A DNA stretch of 64,000 bases from DATJPR01 sp963843525 (GTDB taxonomy: Bacteria > Bacteroidota > Ignavibacteria > UBA10030 > UBA6906). Under the pieces are notes generated by a model. The model was not told the DNA's origin and made no database searches. It saw only the letters and a program-made list of their open reading frames with translations. The DNA lies in contig CAWJKM010000009.1 in assembly GCA_963843525.1 (NCBI GenBank), positions 186,001-250,000 of the forward strand, in the 5' to 3' direction. The position numbers and the translations under genes were made by a program. Positions within the stretch are counted from its first letter, which is position 1. Every line of letters begins with the position of its first letter. Below, piece after piece: positions 25,904-34,737 of this stretch.

Positions 25904-26760
25904 TGCAGCCCCCCCCGCGCGACCGGGACATTGACGAGATTGCCCCACTCCGTCCATGACCCGTCATAGTTCCTCACGTCCTCGTATCCCAAAAGGTATT
26001 TGAGGACAAACCAGGTCAGGCTCGACCTTTCCCCGATCCGGCAGTAGGCCACAACGTTCTTCTCCGGGGTGATTCCCTGGGATCCATAGAGATCCTCCAG
26101 CTCCACGGCAGGCTTGAAGGTCCCATCTTCATTGACGTTCTTCCCCCACGGGATGTTTGCGGCGCCAGGGATGTGACCTCCACGCTGGCATGTCTCGGCC
26201 AGTCCGGGAGGAGAAAGGATCTTGCCGGTGTACTCGTCAGCGGAACGGACATCGACAATCGACCAGGCACTCTTTTTGCCGGTGATTTTCGAGATATCCT
26301 CTGCATATGCCCGCAGGGAAAAATCGGGTGCCGCCGCACGATAAATCTTCTGTTCGATCGTCGGCGAGTCCTTGGTAAACGATCGCCCTTCGGCGATCCA
26401 CTTTTTCCTTCCACCGTCGATCAAACGAACATCGGCATGCCCATAGATCTTGAGCTGCCAGAATGCCCATGCCGCAAACCAGTTATTGTTGTCCCCGTAC
26501 AGAAGAATTGTCGTGGTCTTGTCAATCCCTGATCCGCCCAGAAGCCTTTCCAACTCCGGCTTGGAGATCAGATCGCGGCGGACCTGATCGGCAAGCTGAG
26601 TTTGCCAGTTCCAACCGACCGCCCCGGGGATGTGCCCTTCATCATAGGCCTTCGTGTCGACATCGACTTCCACGATCCTGATGTTCGGATCGTTCAGGTG
26701 GAGTTCCGTCCAACCGGTATCGACCAGTACTTCAGGATGGGCAAAGCCATTGTCTGCCAT
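25900..26760 (-). CDS. Thiosulfate sulfurtransferase (tandem rhodanese)
   Basis: This 286-aa protein has two rhodanese domains. The first (about 10-130) has lost its active-site Cys (LLYGDNNN in its place). The second carries the catalytic loop CRIGERS with C240. This is the SseA/CysA2 type that moves sulfane sulfur from thiosulfate or mercaptopyruvate to a thiol acceptor. It is the first structural gene of the cysteine operon, and probably supplies sulfur to the downstream E1-rhodanese fusion. ATG 26760 is chosen because GAGGAGAAG lies just upstream; a frame open from 26796 has no such site. A terminator hairpin lies 97 bp upstream of the start, ahead of which is a cysteine-rich leader ORF. 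Confidence 0.93.
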   Translation of the reverse strand: MADNGFAHPEVLVDTGWTELHLNDPNIRIVEVDVDTKAYDEGHIPGAVGWNWQTQLADQVRRDLISKPELERLLGGSGIDKTTTILLYGDNNNWFAAWAFWQLKIYGHADVRLIDGGRKKWIAEGRSFTKDSPTIEQKIYRAAAPDFSLRAYAEDISKITGKKSAWSIVDVRSADEYTGKILSPPGLAETCQRGGHIPGAANIPWGKNVNEDGTFKPAVELEDLYGSQGITPEKNVVAYCRIGERSSLTWFVLKYLLGYEDVRNYDGSWTEWGNLVNVPVARGGLQ

Positions 26761-26856
26761 CACTCTTCTCCTCTGTTTATTGTTCACTGCACACAAAAAT
26801 GCTTCACTCGATCATCCGGACCGCAAGGGAGAGCCCCGCGAGATGCCCCGGAAACG

Positions 26857-26892
26857 AAAAAACCCCTCATCCGTTTTCTGATGAAGGGTTTT
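26857..26892 (-). terminator. Attenuator-like terminator in the leader of the cysteine operon
   Basis: On the minus strand a 13-bp stem with one G-T pair (5' arm 26880-26892, 3' arm 26859-26871) and an eight-base loop is followed by a run of six T. It sits between the cysteine-rich leader ORF and the sulfurtransferase gene, so it would stop transcription before the operon. Confidence 0.75.
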
Positions 26893-26915
26893 AGTATGAA
26901 AGTCCTGAAGTATCG

Positions 26916-27047
26916 CTAGCGCATTACGCGGCCCCATCGAGAATACGGAAATGCATCAAGGTGCGTACAACAGCCGCAATGGGTAGCATTCAGTTCACCG
27001 CAGAGGCTGAAAAGCTCTCTAAAAGCGATATTTGCCGTGTTGAGCAT
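26916..27047 (-). CDS. Cysteine-rich leader peptide (43 aa), putative attenuator ORF
   Basis: This small ORF encodes 43 aa. The codon window TGC GGC TGT TGT (26967-26978) gives HCGCC, with a fourth Cys nine codons earlier. The stop codon lies 23 bp before the terminator hairpin. A GATGGGG element within the last codons (26932-26938) can pair with the 5' arm of that hairpin (seven pairs, two of them G-T), so a ribosome stalled at the Cys codons would leave it free to act as antiterminator while a ribosome reaching the stop would cover it. No strong ribosome binding site is visible. Not known to me as a named family. Confidence 0.55.
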   Translation of the reverse strand: MLNTANIAFRELFSLCGELNATHCGCCTHLDAFPYSRWGRVMR

Positions 27048-27104
27048 TTGTTTCTTTAACGAATCCGCCCGCCGTTTGGTTCCCGGAGGAAATCAGCCCC
27101 AAGG

Positions 27105-27150
27105 CAAAAAAGAAGGGTTTGCCCGACGATCGCTTCATCGGGCAAACCCT
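27105..27150 (-). terminator. Intrinsic terminator of the T9SS protein gene
   Basis: A 13-bp perfect stem AGGGTTTGCCCGA / TCGGGCAAACCCT (27114-27126 and 27138-27150) is followed on the minus strand by TTCTTTTTT. Confidence 0.9.
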
Positions 27151-27228
27151 GTGGTGTACGTTCCTCCCGCTTTCACTTCTGGATCGCTATCCCACTGCAG
27201 GAGATCTTGTCTTTTGCGAGGCTATCGC

Positions 27229-28774
27229 CTAGCGGACGATCAAGAGCTTTCGCGTCTGGACCGAATTCGAAGAGTGTCCGCCATCCGACTGACGGACCTG
27301 TAGCCGGTAGAAATACACCCCGGTCGACAGATCTTGAGCATTGAAACGGACTTCGTGGCTGCCTGCCTCCTGGGTTCCGCGTGCAAGGACCGCCACCTTC
27401 TCCCCAAGGAGGTTAAAGACTTCCAACGTCACATCCGCGCGTTGCGGCAATCCAAATCGAATCGTCGTTGTCGGATTGAACGGGTTCGGATAGTTCTGAT
27501 CGAGGGAGATGCGTGCCGGGACACGGTCAGGTTCCTTGACAGCCGTGACCGAGAGAATGTTGCCTGTCGAATACTCTCCGACGAAGTACTTGGAAACAAC
27601 CAGGTATGAACTGTCCCGATTAATGACCCTCATGAAGGCATACTGAGCACCCCAGTGGAAGTTCGAAGTGTCGGGAATCATCATCCCAAATTGTGTGTTG
27701 CGGAGATCGCCAAGCCTCACCTCACTCCAAAACTCCAGAGTGTCAGGCGATGGATTCGCCAAACGGAAGGCTTTGCCGCCCTGAAGTTCAACGTGTGCGA
27801 GAAATGAGTCTGCCGGTGCTGCTCCCGCCAGATTCACGAGAGGCCTCGCGAATGCCACATCGTACCAGTTCGAGTTGTTCGTATCGACACTGGTCCGAAA
27901 CTGCTCGACCCTCACCCGCGTAATGTTTTGACCCCCCGACGTACTGAAAAAGTACTCCCATCGTTGAGCGGACCCTGTTGAATCAACCGATTCACCTCCG
28001 ACCCCGCGCAACTGGCGATCGACCGGAAGGTTGAGCGCAGCAAAAGAAAGCGCCGAATCTCTCCCCGCCACGTACGACAACGGCGGGTACGACTGAAATA
28101 CAAGAGCCAGTCCGGAGACATTGGCATTGGTCACATCGACCATGGATCCAATTGCAAGCACGTCACCGGCAGATGGATCAATATTCCCGTCATTGTTGAC
28201 ATCTTTGGCCGCGATCGGCGTCCAGCTCCCGGAGGCAACATACGGGATCACAAAATTCCCATCCCCGTCTGTCACCGACCCGGCGATGAGATCCGGACCA
28301 TTATCCGTGCCGATCCCGTTGGCGCTCAGCCCAACGATTGCGTTTGAAGGTGTGAACACCAGTTGTTCCGCCTGTTAGCGAGCCACTGACAGTGTAGAGA
28401 TTTGCGGGAAATGACGGGGCGGTGGTAAAGTGGAAATCGGATGCCGTGGTGAGTGTGCCGCCCACCGCAGAAAAGCCCCCGAAGAGCAGCACAAAGTACT
28501 GGCTGTTTGAGTCCAATGTTGCGTCAAAAATGTACATTGTCCGGTCAGCACTCCAATGCGCCGACGACATATTTCTGATGTTCGTGAGAAACGAGCCGCC
28601 CGGGGAGAACTGCTTTGTAGTGTCAGCCGGACTGCTAAATGTGATGCTTATCGTTGTATTGAGAGACACTCCTGTCGCCCCGTTTGACGGTGAAGTCGAT
28701 GAGACAGTAAACTGGGCTACGGCAAGCGTGGGGATGACGATCAACGAGATGAGAAGAAAGGTAGTAAATCGCAT
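27229..28774 (-). CDS. Secreted protein with SbsA-like Ig domain and T9SS sorting signal, frameshifted
   Basis: The reading frame changes near 28350-28357. Removal of one base there (in ACTGGTG) gives one protein of 514 aa. It starts at ATG 28774 behind GAGGAG, with a signal peptide ending AVAQ. Residues about 25-125 form an Ig-like (SbsA/Big_5 type) domain (STSPSNGATGVSLNTTISIT). The middle is beta-rich without an assigned family and includes DVNNDGNIDP, a dockerin or EF-hand-like calcium loop. The C-terminal 80 residues are a T9SS type A sorting domain with the NYPNPFNPTT signature and a final KLLIVR. It should be exported to the cell surface, if functional. Confidence 0.8.
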
Positions 28775-29013
28775 GGATATGCTCCTCGTTTTACTGTGTC
28801 CTCTTTGCGTGGATGTGCCATAAAGCTTACAATTTATCGGCCAGTTCATAGTGGCCGAATTCGACGGGGATTCCCCGGTTTGTCCCTTCCCGCAATTTCA
28901 CCCCTGTCCATAATTACGCAGTTGAACGAATGGACCCGACCCCGTTCGGCGTTGCGCGCCATCTTGCCACATTCAATTCATTGATTTTCTAACCGGGCAA
29001 GGGTACATTCACT

Positions 29014-30552
29014 GTGAAATCCTCCTTCGACCGATTATCCTCTCAGGCACCTGCCGTGACACGCATTGCACAATACCTTCTTTCACTTCTTCTTTTCATT
29101 TCTCCGCTCCACCGGGCGGCCGGACCATCACCTTCTGTTGATCGCGAGCCCGCCGTCGCCGGCTCATTCTATCCCTCATCGCCGGCAGAACTCCGCCAGA
29201 TGATCGACGCGCTTTTCGGAAGGGCCGCTGCATCCAGGCAACTGCCGGACCTCGCGGCGGTTATTGTCCCCCATGCCGGATATGTCTATTCCGGCGGTGT
29301 CGCCGCTTCCGGATTCAACCAGATCAACCGGAACAATGGCTACGAAAATGTCTTCATCATCGGGCCGAGCCACTATGTCGACTTTGAGGGTGCGTCGGTA
29401 TACACCTCGGGCAATTTCCAGACTCCGCTCGGGACAGTCGAAGTGAACCGTGCGATTGGTCGGCAGCTTGTGGCGTCGAGCGCTCTCTTCTCTGACAGAA
29501 CTGACGCGCAAGCACGGGAACATTCGGTGGAAGTCGAGCTTCCCTTTCTTCAAGTCGTCATGAAGGATCACCTCCGGATTGTTCCCATTGTCGTGGGCGC
29601 AAATTCCGCGGCTACATGCAAACAAATAGCCGACGCCCTGCGGCCATACTTCAATCGCCGGAATCTGTTCGTTATCAGTTCGGATTTTTCCCATTATCCC
29701 GCCTATGGGGATGCCGTTCGCACTGACAGCCTCACTGCAGCCGCAATCCTTTCGAACTCTCCCGAGAACCTTCAGCGGGTCCTGCTGCAAAACGACCGCG
29801 CGGGAATCCCGAACCTCGCAACGAGCCTGTGCGGTTGGTCTGCGGTGCTGACACTCCTCGACTTAACGTCGCACGATAGCGGGATGAAGTTTGCCAAGAT
29901 CGAGTACCGGAATTCGGGAGACTCCCCTGTCGGCGATCGAGGCCGGGTGGTGGGATACTGTGCAATCACGGCATACCGGACGGAGGGGGGACAAGCAGAC
30001 GACAAGGCCGGTCTGTCAAAGGATGATAAGAACCAGTTGCTGGCCATTGCCCGGGAGACCCTCGAACACGCCATACGAGAGGGGGGGCTCCCGGAGATTG
30101 ATCCTTTGACACTTTCACCTTCCCTCAAGGCACCCGGCGGCGCGTTCGTCACGCTGAACAAAAACGACAGGCTTCGTGGGTGCATCGGGAGATTCGATGC
30201 GAGCGAGCCGTTGTACAAAGTCGTCCAGGAAATGGCTGTTGCGGCCGCCACCCGGGACTATCGGTTCGATCCCGTACACCGGTCGGAATTGGGAAATATT
30301 CGCATCGAGATTTCCGTCCTCACGCCGATGCGAAAGATCAGCTCCATCAACGAATTCGATCCCGACAAAGACGGAATCTACATGCGCAAGGGAGCGCGGT
30401 CGGGCACGTTCCTCCCCCAGGTGGCAAAAGAAACGGGTTGGACAAAAGAAGAACTCCTGGGACATTGTGCACAAGACAAGGCGGGGATCGGATGGGATGG
30501 GTGGAAAGACGCAGAGCTCTTTGTGTATGAAGCGATTGTGTTTGGAGAATGA
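29014..30552 (+). CDS. Memo-AMMECR1 fusion protein (AmmeMemoRadiSam system)
   Basis: This 512-aa protein has an N-terminal signal or membrane segment (about 18-36). It then has a Memo-like domain (about 45-320) with its His motifs PHAGYVYSG, GPSHY and SSDFSHY, followed by an AMMECR1 domain (about 340-510) with the signature LRGCIGRF. Memo resembles class III extradiol dioxygenases. In bacteria these two proteins and a radical SAM enzyme form the AmmeMemoRadiSam system, whose function is unknown to me. Here the first two are one polypeptide, and the radical SAM gene follows one gene later on the same strand. Its stop overlaps the next start (ATGA at 30549). Confidence 0.93.
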   Translation: MKSSFDRLSSQAPAVTRIAQYLLSLLLFISPLHRAAGPSPSVDREPAVAGSFYPSSPAELRQMIDALFGRAAASRQLPDLAAVIVPHAGYVYSGGVAASGFNQINRNNGYENVFIIGPSHYVDFEGASVYTSGNFQTPLGTVEVNRAIGRQLVASSALFSDRTDAQAREHSVEVELPFLQVVMKDHLRIVPIVVGANSAATCKQIADALRPYFNRRNLFVISSDFSHYPAYGDAVRTDSLTAAAILSNSPENLQRVLLQNDRAGIPNLATSLCGWSAVLTLLDLTSHDSGMKFAKIEYRNSGDSPVGDRGRVVGYCAITAYRTEGGQADDKAGLSKDDKNQLLAIARETLEHAIREGGLPEIDPLTLSPSLKAPGGAFVTLNKNDRLRGCIGRFDASEPLYKVVQEMAVAAATRDYRFDPVHRSELGNIRIEISVLTPMRKISSINEFDPDKDGIYMRKGARSGTFLPQVAKETGWTKEELLGHCAQDKAGIGWDGWKDAELFVYEAIVFGE

Positions 30553-32711
30553 GTGGCGATTCCATAGAAGCCCGACAAATGCCCGAAAGAACAGCGGATC
30601 CTCTCGCTCGGAACATCCGAGTCGTGTTTGTCCTCATCGGGATGAATTCCGTCGCCGTTCAAATCATCCTCCTGCGTGAATTCATCTCGGCGTTTCAGGG
30701 GAACGAGCTCGTCATAGGCATCGTCATGGCGAGCTGGATGGCATTGACCGGCTTCGGGGCCTTCTTTGGAAGAGGGGAGAAACATTTCTCCCTGAGGTCA
30801 ATCCTCCTCCTCCTTTCCGTCATCCCGATGGCCACGATCTTCCTGCTCCGTTATCTGCGGAACGTTCTTTTCACTCAGGGAAGCATGATCAGCCTCGGGC
30901 AGGCGACCGCCTCTTCACTCGCCCTTCTTGCCCCGTACTGTCTTGTTTCGGGTTACGCGTTCGTCGCGAGCGTTGCAGCGATGATGATGAGCGGAACGCG
31001 GCATCGCGTCGCCTTCGGCTATGCCTGGGAATCAACGGGAAGCGTTGCAGGCGGACTTCTTTTCAACATTCTCCTTGCGCGATTTTTTGACACGTTCGCC
31101 ACCCTTGCCCTGCTTGCCTCGGCGGATCTTTGCGCCCTCCTCATCATCGTTCCCCCTCAGCGGTGGACGTATCCCCGCAAGATCGTTGCATGTCTGGTGG
31201 CTCTCAGCGGGACAACAACAGCCTTCTTCACACTGGATCACCTGACGCATTTGTATCTCTTTCCCGGCCAGGAGATTGTTTTTTTCAAGGATACACCCTA
31301 CGGCAACCTCACAGTAACGCAGCATCAGGAACAGACCAATTTTTTTGAAAACAATGTTCTCGCGTTTTCCACCAACGACGCAACAAGCCGGGAAGAAAAT
31401 GTCCACTATGCCATGGTGCAACGTTCCGGCCCGAAGCGCGTCCTTCTCATCGGCGGAGGGATTTCCGGGACAATTCCGGAGGTTCTGAAATACAATGTCG
31501 ACCGGGTCGACTATGTCGAACAAAATCCCTGGATCCTCGACATCGGCCGGAGGTTCAGTCAGGGTTTGGATGGTCCCCGGATCAGGTTGATTCCCGAAGA
31601 TGGACGAATGTTTGTTCGCAGGACCGGCAATGCGTATGACGCCGTCCTTGTCAATCTCCCCGACCCGGCGACCATTCAGCTCAATCGATACTATTCTCTC
31701 GAATTCTTCCAGGAGGTAAAGCGCATCCTCAACCGCGGGGGGATTCTCTCACTGGGCATTCTCCCGGGTGCCGACTATCAGGGTCAGCGGGCGCGCGGAG
31801 TTCAATCTGTCCTCTTCGCAACTCTGCACGAGGTCTTCCCGCATATTCTCATCGTGCCGGGGTTGCGCAACTATTTCATCGCATCCGACTCGACGCTCGA
31901 TATCCACATCACTGCGTTGATCGAGAAGCGTAAGATCCCGACAGAGTATGTCAACAAGTACTATATCGACGATCAACTCCTCGGGATCCGGAGCAATGAG
32001 GTTCGCGCAGGAATTGACACGCAAGCGGTTGTCAACACTGATTTCCACCCGAATTGCTACGTGCGGCAACTTTCGTACTGGATGGGATATTTCGGTGAAG
32101 ATCCCGGACAGTGGATCATCGCGGGATCGGTGCTTGCCCTTGCGATTCTCTTCTGGGTTTTCCGCCCCATGGGTTCGGCGGTTCTGACAGCGGGATTTGC
32201 CGCCTCAGCTGTCGAGATCACCCTGCTGGTGGCGTTCCAGGCCCTGTACGGATCGCTTTTCGAAATGACAGGCCTGCTCATCACCACGTTCATGGCCGGC
32301 CTGGCTGTGGGCGCCTTTGTCGCCCGGAGATACGTGAGGGTTCCCGGTCCCGGCATGGTTGGCATCGTTCTGATAGTCGCCGCGGCAACCTGCGTCCTCC
32401 TGCCGGGAATGTTCTTGCTGATGGGGCACACAGGGGTCTCTTCGTTCGCCGGCCACGTCGTTTTCTTGACCGTATCATTCTTTTTTGCGTCCCTCACAGC
32501 GGCGGTTTTTTCCCTCGCTTCCTCTCTCCGGTCGGGAAATGAAACCGCAGTCGCGTCATCATTGTACGGTCTCGATCTCATGGGTTCGGCTGCGGGCGCG
32601 CTCCTCACCAGCGTCTATGTCATCCCCGCCCTCGGGATCCTCAGAACGAGTGTGCTGGCAGGAGTGGTGTCCGTCGCCGGCGCGGCGATGTGCCTGACAT
32701 CCAAACGATAG
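30549..32711 (+). CDS. Membrane spermidine-synthase-like protein
   Basis: This 720-aa protein has about seven transmembrane helices at each end flanking a cytoplasmic Rossmann domain. The domain has a SAM-type glycine motif at about 297-310 (VLLIGGGISG), an acidic loop (VDYVEQNP) and the DPATIQLNRYYSLEFF segment typical of spermidine/spermine synthases. Proteins with this polyamine-synthase domain between MFS-like helices are known but their substrate is not. ATG 30549 overlaps the preceding stop. It separates the Memo-AMMECR1 gene from the radical SAM gene, so it probably works in the same pathway (inference). Confidence 0.88.
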   Translation: MSGDSIEARQMPERTADPLARNIRVVFVLIGMNSVAVQIILLREFISAFQGNELVIGIVMASWMALTGFGAFFGRGEKHFSLRSILLLLSVIPMATIFLLRYLRNVLFTQGSMISLGQATASSLALLAPYCLVSGYAFVASVAAMMMSGTRHRVAFGYAWESTGSVAGGLLFNILLARFFDTFATLALLASADLCALLIIVPPQRWTYPRKIVACLVALSGTTTAFFTLDHLTHLYLFPGQEIVFFKDTPYGNLTVTQHQEQTNFFENNVLAFSTNDATSREENVHYAMVQRSGPKRVLLIGGGISGTIPEVLKYNVDRVDYVEQNPWILDIGRRFSQGLDGPRIRLIPEDGRMFVRRTGNAYDAVLVNLPDPATIQLNRYYSLEFFQEVKRILNRGGILSLGILPGADYQGQRARGVQSVLFATLHEVFPHILIVPGLRNYFIASDSTLDIHITALIEKRKIPTEYVNKYYIDDQLLGIRSNEVRAGIDTQAVVNTDFHPNCYVRQLSYWMGYFGEDPGQWIIAGSVLALAILFWVFRPMGSAVLTAGFAASAVEITLLVAFQALYGSLFEMTGLLITTFMAGLAVGAFVARRYVRVPGPGMVGIVLIVAAATCVLLPGMFLLMGHTGVSSFAGHVVFLTVSFFFASLTAAVFSLASSLRSGNETAVASSLYGLDLMGSAAGALLTSVYVIPALGILRTSVLAGVVSVAGAAMCLTSKR

Positions 32712-32744
32712 CTCATCCGCCCGTCGCCGGAAGGAGAGAAGACC

Positions 32745-33905
32745 ATGAAGAATTCAAATACCATGACGAAGCGTGAATTCCTGAGACTTCTTTGCGTGGG
32801 AGGGGGCTGTGCGTTCTGTTCCTCCGGCCTGGTTTCTCTTTTCGACGATGAAGGAGGAGTGGATTTCGTTCCGGCGGGTGAAGACGTCCCGGGGAAATGG
32901 AGCAAAGAAGCGTGGTTCTGCGTCGAGAAGGACGGCTTCGTCCAATGCCTGAAGTGCCCTCACGAGTGTGCGCTCGCCCCGGGCGATGTGGGTCGTTGCC
33001 GGAGCAGAGTGAACTACAACGGGAAGGTCTATTCCATCGCGTACGGGAATCCCTGTGCTGTGCACGTTGATCCAATTGAGAAAAAGCCGCTCTTCCATTT
33101 CCTCCCTTCGACCCGGTCCTTTTCCATCGCTGTGGCCGGCTGCAACTTGCGCTGCCTCAACTGTCAGAACTGGGAGATCTCCCAGTCGAGCCCCCGCGAG
33201 ACAAAGAACTTTGACCTGATGCCTGGTAAGGTGGTCGAAGGCGCCATCGAGAACGGATGTGCTTCGATCGCCTATACGTATTCCGAACCGACTACGTTTT
33301 ACGAGTATGCGTTTGACACGGCAACGATTGCGCACACACGGAATTTGCGCAACGTCTGGAAATCCTGCGGCTATATCAACGAAATTCCTTTGCGGAAGCT
33401 CTGCCGGGTCATCGATGCCGCCAATATCGATCTCAAGAGCTTCGACGAGAAGGTGTATCGCGAATTGAACGAAGCGAACCTCGCCCCGATCCTGAATACC
33501 CTGAAGGTCCTGAAGGAAGAAAACGTGTGGCTGGAAATCACCAATCTGGTGATTCCGACCTGGACGGACAGCATGGAGATGATCCGTCGAATGTGCGATT
33601 GGTTGTGTGTGAATGGCCTCCAGGACGCCCCCCTCCATTTCAGCCGGTTTGTTCCTCTGTACAAACTCACACAGTTGCCCGTGACGCCGGTTTCGACGCT
33701 GGAAGCCGCCCGGAAGGTTGCCGTAGACTCCGGGATGCACTATGTTTATATTGGCAATGTGCCGGGGCATGAAGCGGAAAACACGTATTGCCACAACTGC
33801 CACAAACTTCTTGTCGAACGGAAGGGATACGTCGTGATGAAAATGGAGGTCTCTTCCGGCAAATGCCCGTGGTGCGGAACGGCAGTTCCCGGAAAATGGA
33901 AATGA
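32745..33905 (+). CDS. amrS: AmmeMemoRadiSam system radical SAM enzyme
   Basis: This 386-aa protein has a Tat-like N-terminus (TKREFLRLLCVGGG). The radical SAM cluster motif is CNLRCLNC at 133-140 (CxxxCxxC). An N-terminal Cys pair and C (CLKCPHEC) and C-terminal CHNCH and CPWCG suggest additional metal or Fe-S sites. The enzyme is encoded one gene after the Memo-AMMECR1 fusion. GGAAGGAG lies ahead of ATG 32745. The reaction is not known to me. The export-like N-terminus of a radical SAM enzyme is unusual, since these enzymes work in the reduced cytoplasm; the signal may be a membrane anchor. Confidence 0.92.
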   Translation: MKNSNTMTKREFLRLLCVGGGCAFCSSGLVSLFDDEGGVDFVPAGEDVPGKWSKEAWFCVEKDGFVQCLKCPHECALAPGDVGRCRSRVNYNGKVYSIAYGNPCAVHVDPIEKKPLFHFLPSTRSFSIAVAGCNLRCLNCQNWEISQSSPRETKNFDLMPGKVVEGAIENGCASIAYTYSEPTTFYEYAFDTATIAHTRNLRNVWKSCGYINEIPLRKLCRVIDAANIDLKSFDEKVYRELNEANLAPILNTLKVLKEENVWLEITNLVIPTWTDSMEMIRRMCDWLCVNGLQDAPLHFSRFVPLYKLTQLPVTPVSTLEAARKVAVDSGMHYVYIGNVPGHEAENTYCHNCHKLLVERKGYVVMKMEVSSGKCPWCGTAVPGKWK

Positions 33906-34022
33906 CAAGAATTTGCGGGGCAATGGGGGACACGTGCGGACGATTTGGCGTGTTTAGCCGTTATATGAATGGAGGAGAGGCACCGTTAGAATGGCCGCAT
34001 TGATTAACAAAAGGTACTACCC

Positions 34023-34703
34023 ATGAGCGTTATTCCAACCTGCGGCCTTTCTGAGGGTGCGCTGACCTTCGGGACCCGGCCGTCAAACCCGGATTTTATG
34101 GCTGTCTGCAGACTACGTGGCTACCAATTGGCCCTGCGAGCGGTGTTTCTTGTGTTCGCTTTTTCACTCTTCCTCTCTCCGCTGAACACCGCCGTTGCAT
34201 TGGAAAAGCTCTCCACGACCTCCATGGGGGCGTCATCAGAATGGATCTCATTGAAGAGACAGGAAGGCGACTCACAATCGGAAGTGCAGCAGCAACGGAG
34301 CTATGTGCTCAGGCCCATGTACTCGCTCGAAGGTCACCTTCACAACAAAATCATTCACGTTCCGATCGGGTTCGGCCTGGCGGCAATATTCCTTTCCATC
34401 CTGGGTCTCCGGTGGCAGGAGTATCAGCCCGGCGTCCGCTGGCTTGTCCTCATTGCGGCAATCGGGGCGATCGCCGCATTCATTACCGGTTCGAATCAGG
34501 CAGTTGCTCTGGAAGGCGGATCAAAGGATTGGGTGATCAACATTCATCGGATACTCGGGATTACCACCGCGTGCTTCCTCTGGCTCTGGGCCGCTTCGTT
34601 CTGGATCCGGCCATTGCGGAGGTGGTCCCTCTTCGTTGGATTGCTCACGACGTTGCTCATCCTTGGGACAGGCTTCTTCGGAGGCGTTATAGCTCACGGG
34701 TGA
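34023..34703 (+). CDS. Membrane protein, DUF2231-like
   Basis: This 226-aa protein starts at ATG 34023 behind AAAGGT. It has one helix near residues 35-58, then a four-helix core beginning HNKIIHVPIGFGLAAIFL, which resembles DUF2231 (membrane proteins related to cytochrome b561-like and Rieske-associated proteins), with His in the first helix and INIHRILGITTACFLWL later that could ligate haem. A haem role is inference. An alternative start is ATG 34098. The next gene starts 35 bp later on the same strand. Confidence 0.65.
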   Translation: MSVIPTCGLSEGALTFGTRPSNPDFMAVCRLRGYQLALRAVFLVFAFSLFLSPLNTAVALEKLSTTSMGASSEWISLKRQEGDSQSEVQQQRSYVLRPMYSLEGHLHNKIIHVPIGFGLAAIFLSILGLRWQEYQPGVRWLVLIAAIGAIAAFITGSNQAVALEGGSKDWVINIHRILGITTACFLWLWAASFWIRPLRRWSLFVGLLTTLLILGTGFFGGVIAHG

Positions 34704-34737
34704 TAACCTCCACAGTGACAGCCTGAAGGAGTGGTTC

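Noticed and set aside
34490..34505. GGTTCGAATC as a tRNA T-loop
   Set aside because: It lies within a coding frame and there is no matching acceptor, D or anticodon stem around it.
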